NCBI GenBank assembly: GCA_037953625.1
Contig: CM075649.1
Coordinates: 102,243,290 to 102,307,289 of the forward strand
Length of the DNA: 64,000 bases
Direction of reading: 5' to 3'
Origin: Crotalaria pallida
Lineage: Eukaryota; Streptophyta; Magnoliopsida; Fabales; Fabaceae
Of the stretch, positions 44,651 to 57,143 are shown in pieces; the stretch's first letter is position 1; every line of letters begins with the position of its first letter. The translations under genes were made by a program, and so were the position numbers. Under the pieces are notes generated by a model. The model saw only the letters and a program-made list of their open reading frames with translations, ran no database searches and was not told the DNA's origin.

Positions 44651-44965
44651 AGATACTGACAGCAGTGAAAAATCAATTGAATTATAACTTAACCTTTCTT
44701 GTGCCATTTTAATTAACCTTTTTCAATTTAATACTAATTTAAATTACCTTAAATACAAAAGTGTGATTTTATGGGATAATTCATATAACCTCAGGTTAAG
44801 CTATCTTACTAAGAAAGTATGGAATTCTTAGTAATGTTATAAGCTTTATATATATTGAGAATGGAAATTGAGAAATCAATTAATGGCCAACCAAATTGAG
44901 AAAAAATATTGTATGCATTCATGCATGGTGAAAGGTGATGAAATAGGTTGGCAAGGAACGTTTGT

Positions 44966-45171
44966 CATGTTCTGGGAACATGAGGAGGGTACTCTGGGAG
45001 TACCAAATTGATGCAACCTACTTGATGACACATTCTGGGAATGTGGCCAGTGTCTGGGACATGGTTTTTGATGCGTTCTGGGAACGTAATGCACACTCTG
45101 GTAGTGGTGCTTGTTTTCCAAGTATGGTTTGCCATACGTTCTGGGAACGTATGTTAGTGTTCTGGGAACAC
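44966..45171 (+). repeat. TGG-loop hairpin array (Y LTR)
   Basis: Hairpins all closed as TC(TGG)GA. Stems: CATGTTC at 44966-44982, GGTACTC at 44988-45004, CACATTC at 45029-45045, TGCGTTC (one wobble) at 45072-45088, CATACGTTC (9 bp) at 45133-45153 and GTGTTC at 45157-45171. A weaker one lies near 45048. Stem sequences differ but complementarity is kept. Confidence 0.88.
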
Positions 45172-45399
45172 ATTGGTGTATTGGATGGACGTCCGAGATT
45201 GATTAGTACTGGGGGCCTCAGGATTGTGAGATAGAAAGCATGCATCATGCTATTAATATAAAAGAATAAATAATTGTTAAACCGAGTGTACTCATATGTA
45301 ATTGCATACTTACTTGTGTTTGAATATTTGTGAATGTTAGAATTATTCTTGTTTGATTATGTGATTATATTTTGCTTACTCCCGTGCCCTGTGTAGGTG

Positions 45400-45876
45400 A
45401 TGGCACACTATTACCTAGCTTGCATCGAGATCCGTCCTATCCCTAACGGGATATGGACGTATGAGGAGCGCCGGGCAACTTTTGAGGGAGAGGTGGAGGT
45501 TACACTCTACAATCCCAACCCCTTGGCCCGAGTGCGACCTCGACGATTTCGGATTCCCATTATTTATACTATGCACGTACCCCCGTTTTATACTTACCAT
45601 GGACCACCCCCTGCTCGACCTGTTCGTCGTTATCATACCTTTCGTTTTCGTCCCTATACTCATTCTCACCCAATTACTGCTAGGGTTGTTCCTACTGGGA
45701 CTCCTTCACCTGATTCCTCGGATCCTGAGGGGACTGCACCGGTTGCAGATCATGTATCCAATGGTAGGGTACCTACTCCAGTGGATGAGTCAGAGGAGGA
45801 CCCAAAGGGGGGTGAGAGTGATGAGGAGCCAGTCGAGCAGGAGGACATTACTGATAGGAGGATGGGTGGCCCTTAG
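45400..45876 (+). CDS. LTR-encoded ORF, conserved unknown protein (Y copy)
   Basis: 158 residues, homologous to the ORF at 18529-18999. The ATG follows the predicted acceptor AG|GTG, which decides the start. Conserved elements: ACIEIRP, GIW, FEGEVE, the Arg-rich RPRRFR, IPIIYT and MHVPPFYTYHGPPP. The C-terminal half is Pro/Ser-rich and then acidic (SEEDPKGGESDEEPVEQE), keeping composition rather than sequence. The Y gag-pol frames are decayed by at least four stops and a frameshift, while this ORF is uninterrupted. It could therefore have been under selection for longer, or have escaped disruption by chance given its short length. I recognise no named family. Function is unknown. Confidence 0.65.
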   Translation: MAHYYLACIEIRPIPNGIWTYEERRATFEGEVEVTLYNPNPLARVRPRRFRIPIIYTMHVPPFYTYHGPPPARPVRRYHTFRFRPYTHSHPITARVVPTGTPSPDSSDPEGTAPVADHVSNGRVPTPVDESEEDPKGGESDEEPVEQEDITDRRMGGP

Positions 45877-46447
45877 GTATGGGCATAGTGTGAGTAGTGT
45901 GGGTCTGGGTCGTAGTAGCAGCTGTAGCAGATCATGGTGATGGTGGAGCGTTCTTGGAGGATTTGATGACCAGCTCTGGAGTGTCTTTATTTTGTTTATG
46001 TATATATTGTATATATGTCTTTTGAGAGACTTCAAGGTTTTGGTCTTTTACTTTCAGTTTATGTTTTGGAACTTATCTCTGGACCTTAGTATCAGATGAT
46101 GTATTTCAGGCACGATGGATGTATGGTGGTGCTCATGACATCTTTTTATATATATATATATATGTATGTTTTATGTCCAGTGATGATATTATTTTCCGAA
46201 ACTATACTTTTTCCGCGCACTCTGATAAATAATAAACGACTTCGGTAACAGCAAGGGTTTTACAAAGATTTGATAATAATTTCAATACCGAATTCAAAGT
46301 ATTTTTGAAAGATAAGTTTAGTTTGAGAATAATTATAAAGGAAAAATTTTATACCCTATTTTTCCAATAATATCAAGTCCATATTATATATATTCAAATT
46401 ATATTTTCCTATAAGATATTTTAATCCAAGAGCGTCACACCATTTGG

Positions 46448-46460
46448 TGGTATCAAAGCA
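46448..46460 (+). promoter_or_regulatory. Primer-binding site (initiator Met-tRNA), Y, one mismatch
   Basis: TGGTATCAAAGCA. It matches the PBS of X, A, B and Z except for G to A at position 9. Confidence 0.85.
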
Positions 46461-46592
46461 ATGGTCCAGTCCTCTTGGCCCTGTCTATGTAGCCTAGTAT
46501 GTTGTTCAATTGAAATTGAACATAGTTAAGGGTGTTTAGTTGTTGTGTTTTCTAGACCTATCATGACCCAAAGTCCATAGTGCAGGTCTACT

Positions 46593-47304
46593 ATGGCAAC
46601 GAGAGGTAGTAATCATACCAACGCTATGTTAGATAGGATCACTGCTGTGTTAGAAGCTATGCAACAACAGCAACAACAACAATCGCTACGGCCTCAGCAA
46701 TGCAACGTTGAAGTAATGGAAGCTAAGACTCTATCGGAATTTCGGAGCTGCAAACCTCCAAGGTTTGAGGGAGGATACCAACCGGAAGAGGCAAACAAGT
46801 GGATCTATGAGATCGACAAGATCTTTAGAACGTTGGGATGCATAGATGCTCAGAGGGTGACGTATGCTGTCTATATGTTAGGAGGCGAAGCTGAAAACTG
46901 GTGGAACCATACCGCTCAACTCCTAAACTATGAAGGAAGACAAATAAACTGGGGAGTGTTCACCGAGGAGTTTCTTGATAAGTACTTCCCAGAAGATTTG
47001 AGGAGGAAGAAAGAGGTGGAATTCCTGCAATAGAAGCAAGGTAACATGAGTGTCGGTGAATACGCGGCTAAATTCGAAGAGTTGATGAAGTATTCCCCTT
47101 ACTACCAGAATAATCCTGATGAGCGTGGTAAGTGCATTAAGTTCGAAGGCGGTCTTAAACCCGAGTTGAAGTCTGTGTTTAGTTATCAAAGGATCTAGAG
47201 TTTCCCTACCCTCGTTGATATGTGTCGAATGTATGAAGACGACAAGAAGGCCGAGGAGCATAGTATGCAAGTTAGTAGGAGCCAACAAAATTATGGGTCT
47301 CAAG
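46593..47304 (+). pseudogene. gag: Y gag, broken
   Basis: Starts ATGGCAACGAGAGG. A Gln-run is followed by the capsid domain (PPRFEGGYQPEEANKW, AENWWNH, YFPEDLRRKKEVEF). TAG at 47031-47033 interrupts the frame where X reads a sense codon, and a second TAG at 47196-47198 replaces a Gln codon of X. The frame closes near 47318, while the nucleocapsid and pol continue one base out of register from about 47300. Close similarity to X gag over the whole shared region shows the two elements are sisters. Confidence 0.88.
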
Positions 47305-49509
47305 CGAAAAAGATTTGATCACCGAAGCAAAGGTTCATATACCAACCACAACGGAGTTAAAGGAAAAGCCGTAGCTGGTGGAAAGAGCAACGCTCACGAC
47401 GATGTTCCTTTCTGTGCGAAGTGCAAGCGTCATCATCGTGGACAGACCTGTTGGACTCAAGGCGGTTGTTTCAATTGTGGCAAGTTGGGCCATTATGCTC
47501 GTGACTGCAAGGAGCCTGCAAAAGCTAATTCTCAAGTATCCGGTAGCAAGTCCGTGAACCAAGGCAAAGTCTTTACCCTGAGTGGTGTTGGAGTCAACGA
47601 TTCCTCTGATCTCGTGCAAGGTAAATTCTTGCTAAATAATCAACTTTGCATGTTTATGTTCGACTCTGGAGCTACTCATTCTTTCATTTCCTATGAATGT
47701 GTGAATCGTTTGAACTTGGTAGTGTCCGAATCGTCTCAATGCTTGAGAGTTGAAACCCCTACTGGTCTTCCCGTTTATGTTTCTAAAGTCTGTTTAGATT
47801 GTCATGTTGAGGTATTTGACCGCGTCTCTGAAGTAGACCTGATTTTTTTTCCTTTGTCACAATTGGATGTGATTTTGGGGATGGATTGGTTGAGCAAGAA
47901 CCAAGTGACCATCGATTGTGATAGAAACACGATCTTGTATAAGAACCCTAGACCCGAAGGATACATGTGCTTGTTCTCCGTAGTGGGAAAGGAAGAAGGA
48001 GAAGGAAAGCGTCTTGAAGAGATTCCTGTTGTGCAAGACTTTCCAGAAGTGTTCTCAGAAGAGATACCGGGTCTACCCCCGAAGAGAGAGATTGAGTTTG
48101 GAATCGATTTAGTTTCGGGAGCTGGTCCCATCTCTATTGCCCCTTATAGAATGGCACCGCCGGAAATGGCTGATATGAAGAAGCAAATAGAAGAGTTATT
48201 GGAAAAGCAGATGATAAAGCCAAGTGTATCCCCGTGGGGAGCCCCGTTATTGTTTGTGAAAAAGAAAGATGGAAGTATGAGAATGTGTGTGGATTATAGG
48301 CAATTGAATAAGGTCACCATCAAAAATAAGTATCCTTTGCCAAGGATCGAGGACCTTATGGATCAAGTTAGTGGAGCTTCGGTATTTTCAAAAATCGATT
48401 TACGGTCTGGGTAACATCAGATCAGAATTAGGGAGGAGGATATTCCCAAGACCGCATTCCGATCTCGTTATGGGCATTATGAGTATGTGGTAATGCCGTT
48501 TGGTTTGACGAATGCTCCTGCTATTTTCATAGATTACATGAACAGGATTTTCAGACCTTATTTGGACTCGTTTGTGGTAGTGTTTATAGATGATATTTTG
48601 ATTTACTCCAAGAGTCTGGAGGAACACGCCGAACATCTCAAGATTGTGTTGAACATCTTGAAGGAGAAACAGTTGTACGCGAAGCTTGCTAAGTGTGAAT
48701 TCTGGCTTGAGGAGGAGAAGTTTTTGGGACATGTGATTTCTAGGAAAGGAATTGCTGTGGATCCTACCATAGTGGATTCTGTGTTGCAATGGAATCAACC
48801 TACGTCAGTCACTAAAGTGAGAAGTTTCTTAGGGCTGGCTTGGTATTATAGGCGATTTATAGAAGGGTTCTCTAAAATCGCATTACCCTTGATGAAACTA
48901 ACTAGGAAGGATCAACCGTTCGTATGGGATGAGAAGTGTGAACGGAACTTCCAGGAGTTAAAGAGAAGGTTAACATCATCTCCGGTGTTGATTTTGCCTG
49001 ACCCTGGTAAGAGTTTCGAGGTGTATTGTGATGCATCGAAGCAAGGCTTGGGAAGTGTCTTAATGCAAGAAGGACAGGTGGTTGCTTATGCTTCTCGATA
49101 GTTGAAGATACATGAGGTGAATTACCCAACGCATGACTTAGAGTTAGCAGCAATTGTGTTTGCTTTAAAAATTTGGAGACATTACCTCTATGGCACTACA
49201 TTCCTTGTGTTCAGTGACCATAAGAGTTTAAAGTACCTGTTTAACCAAAAGGAGTTAAATATGAGACAAAGGCGATGGATGGAGTTTTTGAAAGATTATG
49301 ACTTTGAGCTCCAATATCATCCTGGCAAAGCAAACGTAGTTGCGGACGCTTTGAGTAGAAAGATGATTCATGTGAGTTCCATGATGGTTAAGGAGGCTAT
49401 TCTGATCGAGGAATTCAGAGACCTAAGTCTGGCGATACAAGTGGAACCATCTAGCATCAAACTGGGAATGTTGCAAATCACTAATGAATTCTTGAATCAA
49501 ATTCGTGGT
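47305..49509 (+). pseudogene. pol: Y nucleocapsid-protease-RT-RNase H, broken and truncated
   Basis: Nucleocapsid knuckle CFNCGKLGHYARDC, protease FDSGATHSFIS (the usual DSG form), RT with FIDDILIY, RNase H with YCDASKQGLG and DHKSL, and the pre-integrase DALSRK region. TAA at 48412-48414 stands where A and B read Tyr, and TAG at 49099-49101 where they read Gln. Similarity to pol ends at about 49509, after the conserved LQITNEF. Integrase, chromodomain, polypurine tract and 3' LTR are absent. A 12-bp unit repeated about 2.5 times lies at the break. Confidence 0.88.
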
Positions 49510-50918
49510 CTGATTACTGGCTTGATTACTGGCTTGATAATTTGTATTGCTTGAAGAGAGAGCCAGCGTCCCTCAATTAACATGAAGGCGGACGGTGACT
49601 GAAATAGAGGAAACTTTTCTTGTCTTGCAGCGTGCCTTGGGGGGCACTCATGACCGAGCTTGAAAGAATTACTTTGCTACTGATCTTATGCTTGTTGCTT
49701 TTGTCATGTTATGTCTACTGCTGAAGGCACTGATACTCTTATTAAAAACTTGTGCGCCTTTGTGGTCGTTGAGCTTTGTGCCGCTTTAGTATACTTGACT
49801 CTTGGAAATTTGGGTTACTTGCTTTGATAGTACTGACTTGAACTTCTTTTTTCTGCACTTTGCACTTTACTGCCTTCATATGTACAGTGATGCATTTATG
49901 CAATTTTGATACTGTTCTGATGTTAAAATATGCATTTTGCACCATGCTGCTTTAATAATTCTGTCTTTGGAAACCTGGATCATGCTTTTGGATTGGATCA
50001 TTTTCATACTATACAGGTTGTGATGTACTGCTTGTTATTTTGCTTTGTCATTTGATGCGTTTGGTAATGAGGATGTCTGCAGAACTTCATCCCAGGACGC
50101 CTTCTTCAAGATTTGGTAATTGTACTGTTTCAAGCATGCTGTTGTATTTTGACTGCGTCACTGTTTTGACATTATGCTATTGCACCTTTTGTTAGACTTG
50201 GCTTTATTCCATGTCGTTGTTGATCCTCCTTTCAAGACTCGAATCATGCGATCTCTCTTTTCTGCATTACTATTGTTTTTCACGGCTTGTGACATACTGG
50301 TATTTTTGTATTCTGCCACTTTGATGTTGTCATTTTGTGGTTGCTTGATCATTATGTTGAAGATACTCAAAACTCTCCACTGCTCATGATGTTGATGCTT
50401 TCTTTTGGGAACAGAAGGTCTCTTTACTTGATTTTTGCAATTGCTGAGGCTTTACCAGTATTCAGGTTCCTGAATCGAGGGCGTCCTCCAGCAAATTGAA
50501 GGTCAGCGTGCTGCTTTTGATGCTGATGCCTTGGCTGATCAAGAAAGGGAGATGGCTACTTGTCGTGCCTCCTTTCTAAGCACCATTGAGAATTTATCTG
50601 TGAGTATGGCAAAAGCTACTGCTGATTTGGCTAATTTGGATGTGGAAACCACCCTTATTGCAGCTCAACGAGAGGGCATGATGATGCTTGCCAGTCTTCA
50701 CGCCCAAGTCCCTTTTTCCGTATCTAGGCCTTTCATTTTGGATACGTTTACTGATGGTGTTTAGACTTTGTATTTTGCATTTGGGTTTGTGAGGTGGTAC
50801 TTGTATTTTGGCTTTTGTGTTTGGGTGACTAGTGACTTTATGTCTGATGGTTTGGTTGGGCAGTCTTGTATGGAAGCCTTATTTTTCTATCTTGTGTTTG
50901 AAGGCTTTATGCATATTT
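49510..50918. other. Unclassified 1.4-kb block between Y and D
   Basis: The start is marked by the short tandem tgattactggct. There is no recognisable transposon domain. An open stretch from about 50470 to 50762 (plus strand) encodes a short, helix-prone peptide with ADQEREMATC and ADLANLDVETT. It may be a coiled-coil fragment of a larger gene or element gag, but I cannot name it. The rest shows nothing I can classify. Confidence 0.3.
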
Positions 50919-51030
50919 TGTTGGAAACCAACAAGCGGCCTAACACTTTACTAGAGGGGGGTGAATAGTAAATTGAAGTAACGATATTAACTTTTCGAAT
51001 GTAGTTGATATTAACAAATAACACGCTTAC
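50919..51030 (+). mobile_element. D: copia LTR start, same family as C1
   Basis: It opens TGTTGGAAACCAACAAGCGG and has the agaggggggtgaatag phrase of C1. Zr interrupts it after 112 bp, and it resumes at 57001. Confidence 0.8.
51026..51030. repeat. Target-site duplication CTTAC, left copy (Zr)
   Basis: Identical to 56996-57000 on the other side of Zr. Confidence 0.9.
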
Positions 51031-54000
51031 TGTAACACCCCGATTCGGCAACTTGAAAACCACAACAACTTAAATTAAATATAGCGAAAATTAGGGCCAT
51101 TTTTTTTTTAAAAAACAAGTGTTACACAAGATGAGAACATTTAGATTGTCAAAACATAGTTACATTTAAAACTCATGTTCTCACATTGCATAAAACCTTT
51201 CAAGTTCCAAACCGAGATGTCACAAGACACCGCACTTTGAAATCCGTTCACAAAACATCATTTAAAGATGTAGCCCATTTACTTGTTTCAAAACATCAGT
51301 GTTGAATAAAACTTTTTCCGGGGTACAGTATGATAAGCTATGGTACTAAGAACTTACAATGGAGTACAATGCTCTGAGGGGATTTACCTAGTTTCTAGTC
51401 ATACACACTAACACTATCCCTCTATCTTCGAATCTTGGCAGCCCAAGCTCTCGGTCCGCAAGTAGAGTTGTCGTCATCAACCGTCTCAGGAGTCTCTTCC
51501 AGAGAGTCATCTTGTACTTGCTTATCCTCCTTCTCTCGATCTAAAAGCCTATCCATATACCATCTTCAGGGACGAACTTTTATACTCCTCCTTGCAGGGG
51601 CATAGGTGGATCGCTACACGCTACGCCATCTACCCGTTGCAATATCAGCAATTGCCGATACGACAACATGGTAGGAGAGAGTCAGTGTTCCGAACACTTA
51701 CGGGTTGACCTTGCGGTCTCAGGGTAGGTTCAATATAAAGATAGACAGATAATACAACAGAACAATATAACTAAAACAGCATAACATAGACATTTATCGT
51801 AATGCAATCACATCATCATCAACATATATATAACATGTTATACACATAGCATATATGAATCACATATAACAAAGCATATCATAATGTTTCAAACACATCA
51901 ATATCATCACTCATAACCAAATAATTCATTACGCTTACATCCCAACTTTCTCAATCTTTCCGATACTCATTTATGCTTTTCTTCTTAAACCTTTCGTCTC
52001 ATGACGCTCACAAATCTTTTACATTCTTTCTTCAATCGTTGCCTCAAGATTTCTTAATTATTCCAAGAATCATTTCTCGGACTTGTCTTATCGTTTTTAC
52101 TCAATACTTGATATCTTTAAAGTACTTTTCTTTGAAACATCTTAGTCTTTTAAGTTTTAGCGTTCTGGTTCGCTCAATGATGTGGGGAATTCACCATTGA
52201 GGAAGTCACACACGTCTACATCTCCTCAGTCATCCACCCAACCTAGTCGGAAGCAAACAGGAGTACAGGACCTTTACCACGCGGGCACGACAGCTGTCTC
52301 GCAATCAATTGGCCCCAGGCCAAGAGGACTACAGCCTCAAATCAATTCAATTCATATCATATCATATCATATCATATAATCAAGGCACACTGTAGAAAAC
52401 TCGGGTACAGTGGCAATCACAAATGCCCCGTTCTAGTCCCTCTCACTGTTCAAGATTTGCAATCTAGGGGACGACAGTATTTTCTAGTGGGCCTGCAGAA
52501 CTTGCCACGGCATTGGACCCAGTCCCTACCACGTTAGTATACCACATGTGGAGTTCGTTCTGCCTAGAAACATACTCTAGACTTCTTGACGTTTCACCGT
52601 CATTGTCCTCCCCTAATGCAATCTGCTCCTGAGTATCCGCAGATACCCATGGTTCCTTCCTCTCCACTATTTCGATACGACACTCATGCCTCACTGCGTT
52701 TGTTAATGTCTTTTAAAGTCTTTTAAGGTTTTAGAGATTTTTAATTAGCGGCTGAATCCTAACAGTCGGTTCATCCTTGGTGCATCCCTTCAATGAAACC
52801 CGACCACTAATCGCAATCCGTTCCCCAAAGAATCTCAATGGCATCTTGCCTCAAATCTCTTCTCTTACATCTTATCATCAGCATTATTCTCATCAGCTCA
52901 TGCTCATTAGCATTCGTAGCATCTTCTCATCATCATGGTTCAGCAGCATCATCATCAGCATCTTGCTCCTCAGTTGTCACTTGGTTGCACCATCAGCATC
53001 GCTCTCCTTGATTGTTGCTTCGCAGCACCATCAGCGTCTTTCTCCTCATCACCACCACGCTTCCGCTCGCCTCATCGAGTATTTCTTATCACCATCTTAA
53101 AATCATCTTTTCATTTCATTTCTTTCGCAACTCACTATTAATTCTCTTTCATTCATTATTTATCTCTTTTCATAGCTTCATTCACATCATTCCTCATCTC
53201 TTTCTCAATTATTTCTAATAATTCCTTATCCGCACTTTCTTTCCTCTTTAGTATTAATTATTACTTTCACAGTTTCATTATTATCGATCTATGATTCAGA
53301 TGAAATCAAACATTTTCTAAACAGAATAAAGTATGCTCAACAGATAAACATTTAGCACGTAAACAAAATAGGTAAACATCTAACACAAATATCTATATCG
53401 CCTAATTCTCAGCACTTTCACAATCCATCTATTCGGATTGCAAGCAACCACGTTACGGGATCACAACGCTCTCACTCACCTTGATGACGAAACTTCCGAA
53501 AGTTTTCCCAGTCGTTAGCTTTGCCTCGTGTCCTTCTCGCCCGTCACCCGAACTAGAACATTTTTCCCGTGCGTTAGAAACGATTTACGTGAATTCTTAA
53601 TTTTTGTTTTAAAAGCACTTTGAAACAATTCCCTTTATGAAAACACATTGCCAATATCCAAAAGTTTTCAAATCCGATTCAAATCTCTAAATAAAGGTTT
53701 TCAAATCTCTTTATCAAAATAGAATCCATTTCTCTTAATTTAAAACACTTTGGTTGAAAAAATCATTTTCTTTAAACATTGAATGAAATCCTAAGAAAAC
53801 AACTCTTTGAAAATCTTTCTTAGATCAAATACAAGAATTCAAGAAGGTAAAACTTCAAAACCAATCAAATTGATTTATTAAATTTCTAAACTTCACAACA
53901 TTATAAGATACTGATCAAAGAAGGTTCTTTAAAATTTTCAAATCAATTTAAGTTGTTTAAATCACACTTTTTAAATAACACATTTTTCACAAATAAATCT

Positions 54001-56995
54001 CACATACAAGATTCAAAACAATTCCAACTTAATTTAAATCTTTTCCAAAACACATTCAAATAGCATGAAAAACAACACTTACAAGTTTCAAAGCATTCAA
54101 AGCATTTACAAGCTTACACCATGCAAATCACATTTTCAATCATTCAAAACCATCAATTAAATTATAATCTTAATTAATTCAATTACTCTTAAGAAAATAA
54201 TTTAGACTTAATCTTTTAATTAACTCAACAAAACCGAATCACACATGGTCATTACTTCCTAATCCCTAATAAATTTTAAAACTAAAAAAAAATCATTGAA
54301 TTAACATTACAAACTTATTTTCACCTAAACAAATCAACTTATTCAAAAACCAAAAAGAATCAAAGAAGACACACACATTACTTTCCTCAAGCACATATCA
54401 TCATGCACCTAGAGCATAGCTATTTTCAAAAGTCATTTCATGAAAACAATTTTTCCAACTATATGCACATGCTTTGGCCGAATTATACATATATGGTTTT
54501 GCAAAGATTTAATGCACAAATAAAAACATATAATCATGAAATTATTTTCTTTATTTTAGAACCAAAACCGTGAGCATCAAAAAGGAAAAATCAACAATTT
54601 TAATTCATTTTCAAAACTTTAAATCAAACACAATTTGGATCACAAACCACTTCAAAGATTCACATACATTTTCTTTTAAATTCAATTAGTCTTATCATGC
54701 ATGTACCCTAAATGAGAAACAAACATAGCTTTCTACCTAATCCTAGGATGGCCGAATATCCACATGCACCAAACAAGATTTTTGGTTCACTTTTTAAACA
54801 TACAAAGGTCATATAATCATATCAAGACATGTAGGATTTCAAGGCAACTTTCAAAGCAACATATTATGTCATTTATTCACATAAACATGCATCAACATTA
54901 TTAAAACAAAGTCTCTTTCAAACATTTTTAACATACATAAAATAAACTCAAATTCATCAATTAATCTTAAACCAAAGTAAAGTCCTTATTTTAATTTCAT
55001 GAAAATAACATGCATGAACATAGAATCACTAGATCTAGCCTTAAAACAAACATGCATCAACTTTTCACAAAATAAAAGCATAGATCCTATTACTCTCAAG
55101 CTTGGCCGAATGGCCTCATCAAAATATCACATACACAAAATCAAATACTAGATCAAATCATGTTTATACTTTGAAAAATCATTTTAAAAACTTGGTTTCT
55201 TTAATTCTTCTCCTAAAAACCGAAACACACACACAAGAAGGAAAACATGATCTTTCATTGCAATTAACATGCATCTCCAAAGATCTAAACATTTTTCATT
55301 CATCAAACAAAGGTAATTACATGCACACACTTAAAACAACTAAGGACATCATTAAACCAACATGCAAGACTAGAAACTTGAACTTTTTCACAAATCAAGT
55401 TTAGATCACATATTTATTCATCAAATCATCACATAAACATACATGGATCACGGTTTAGAGCAAGAAAAATAGACATGCAAAGAGATTTATTTTAGGTTTC
55501 ACAAAAATCTTAGTTTTTCTTTAGATCCTTAAGATTTAGTTAGAAAAACATTAGATCCATCAAAAAGAACCTTAACCGAAAACATCAAGCATCAAGTCTA
55601 ACATATTACAAATTATTTTGAGTCCTTAAAGTCCAAGATCAAAAGAGAACAACACATAAACTCAACTTTCAAGCCATAAAAACAAACATGCAAGAAGAAA
55701 AGAATATAGATCTACAAAATCAAAAGAAAAATCTAAACTATTACAAGTCTTCCTCTTGATCTTCGAATCCGACCATGAAAAGGGTTGGTTCTCTAGCTCT
55801 TAACACTCTTGATCTACAAAGGTAAGGCTTGATCAAGCTTGGATCTCCTCCTGCTTCCTCTCTAACCTCACGGCCACCACTTCTCTCTCTCCCTCTCTCT
55901 TTTTCTTTTCTTTTCTTTCTCTAAGAGTTGAATAAGTCTCTTAGAGATGTGTTTATGTTGGAAGTTTAGAAATGAAAGGGAATGGGAGAAATGAACTAAG
56001 GCTTCACTTATTTATAGCCAATTCACAATTCCCTCTTTGCCCTTAGGTTTTTGGTTCGGTTGTGTACAAATGGGAGGGGCGGTTTTGGGCTTCCAAAAAC
56101 TTGCATGGGTGATGTTTATCAAATGCAAGGGGACAAGGTAGAGTAGGCTAGGGTTTTAGGGGTCACTTTAGGCTTAAGGACTTGTTGGCTTCTAGTTAGG
56201 ATTTGGTTACTTAGTTCGGTTATGGTTCTAACTTAGTTTCCTCATGGTTCCAATTTCTTTTCCTACAAGCTTCTAGAAAATTATACTCCTAAGCTTATAC
56301 ATACACACACACACACGTATAATACACACACATACACACGTATAACATACACACATAAATACACATACATACCATACCATACACACATGCATCTTTACAT
56401 TTTTATTTTCTAATCCTACTTATTTATAATTATCAATTCACCTAACAAAGCAATTAACTCTAACAAATCACATTCACACAATCATTTCATGCATCACTCA
56501 TTAAACACACATTACACCAAGCACATATCATATAAAAATTCATGCCAAGATAATAAATTTATTTTCTTAAAAATGCAAATCCCAAAATTCGTATTTCATA
56601 ACTTTGAAAAATAAATTTTTATAAATCAACCCAGAAAATTCTAAAAATTACATTTTCAAAATCTACGTTTCGAGACGATCGTTTTCATATTAAGATCACG
56701 AAAATCCGAGTTACGGTTAAAAAGATATAAATTTTCAAAGTTAACAATTCCAAAACTTCATTTCAAATAAAAATCACTTTTTAATAAAATCACAACTTAT
56801 ATCTTAAAAATCAAATCATTTAAAACTCAACAAAATTCTTCACTTCTCATTCTATAAAAACATCTTATTTATAAAAATCGTTGAAAATCAACAGTTTATT
56901 TCTTTCTCACGTAAAATACTTTTCTGAAAATAAAATCTCAGGGTTTATTATGACGAAAATCGTTTACGCAATATGGGAAAATGCGGGGTGTTACA
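51031..56995 (-). mobile_element. Zr: 5.97-kb gypsy solo LTR, reverse orientation
   Basis: It is bounded by TGTAACACCCCG and CGGGGTGTTACA and flanked on both sides by CTTAC. Its opening is the reverse complement of the Z LTR end (gccgaatcggggtgttaca), so it is the same family on the minus strand. No PBS, PPT or pol is present, so it is a solo LTR. It contains the GTGTTC(C)GAACAC palindrome (51685-51697), the TGACG/CGTCA hairpin (52587-52602), a run of catat repeats near 52350 and a CA-rich microsatellite near 56305. The ORFs within it are short and not conserved in Z, so no gene is called. Confidence 0.88.
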
Positions 56996-57000
56996 CTTAC
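56996..57000. repeat. Target-site duplication CTTAC, right copy (Zr)
   Basis: Identical to 51026-51030. Confidence 0.9.
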
Positions 57001-57143
57001 TGTTTTAAAAAAAATTAATTTTCTTTCCAAAATATGATGAACTACTCGATTAGTTCAGGGACTACTCGAGTAGTACGTTCAGATTCAGACAGAGAACAGA
57101 GTTTTCTAAGAAAGGGTTTCGCTAACACGAAGCCAAGAACAAA
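57001..57143 (+). mobile_element. D: copia LTR continuation with palindrome pair
   Basis: It continues the copia LTR after the Zr insertion. Near-palindrome ACTCGATT (57044-57051) and palindrome ACTCGAGT (57064-57071) are 20 bp apart. After removing Zr the pair lies about 155 bp from the LTR start, close to the 136 bp of the AATCGATT pair in C1. It is cut by the Z LTR at 57144. Confidence 0.75.

Larger units (their letters stand above)
43835..45396 (+). other. Predicted LTR-internal intron (Y)
   Basis: Donor CCTAAG|GTAAGG and acceptor CCTGTGTAG|GTG, 1562 bp. The acceptor lies 3 nt before the ATG of the LTR ORF, as in X. Confidence 0.65.
42899..46439 (+). mobile_element. Y: 5' LTR, sister of X (3.54 kb)
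   Basis: It opens TGTAACACCCC and ends GCGTCACA, a decayed form of GTGTTACA, just before a PBS. The parts match X in order and offset: palindrome pair at +260, TATA box (TCTATAAATAG near 43317), exon hairpin, predicted intron 43835-45396, further palindromes and hairpins, then the LTR ORF at 45400. Y inserted in W. The five bases on its left are AGAGC. Its 3' LTR is missing. Confidence 0.85.

Noticed and set aside
52777..53218. Overlapping ORFs of 68-107 codons in Zr
   Set aside because: Ser/His-rich low-complexity frames inside a solo LTR, with no matching frame in Z.
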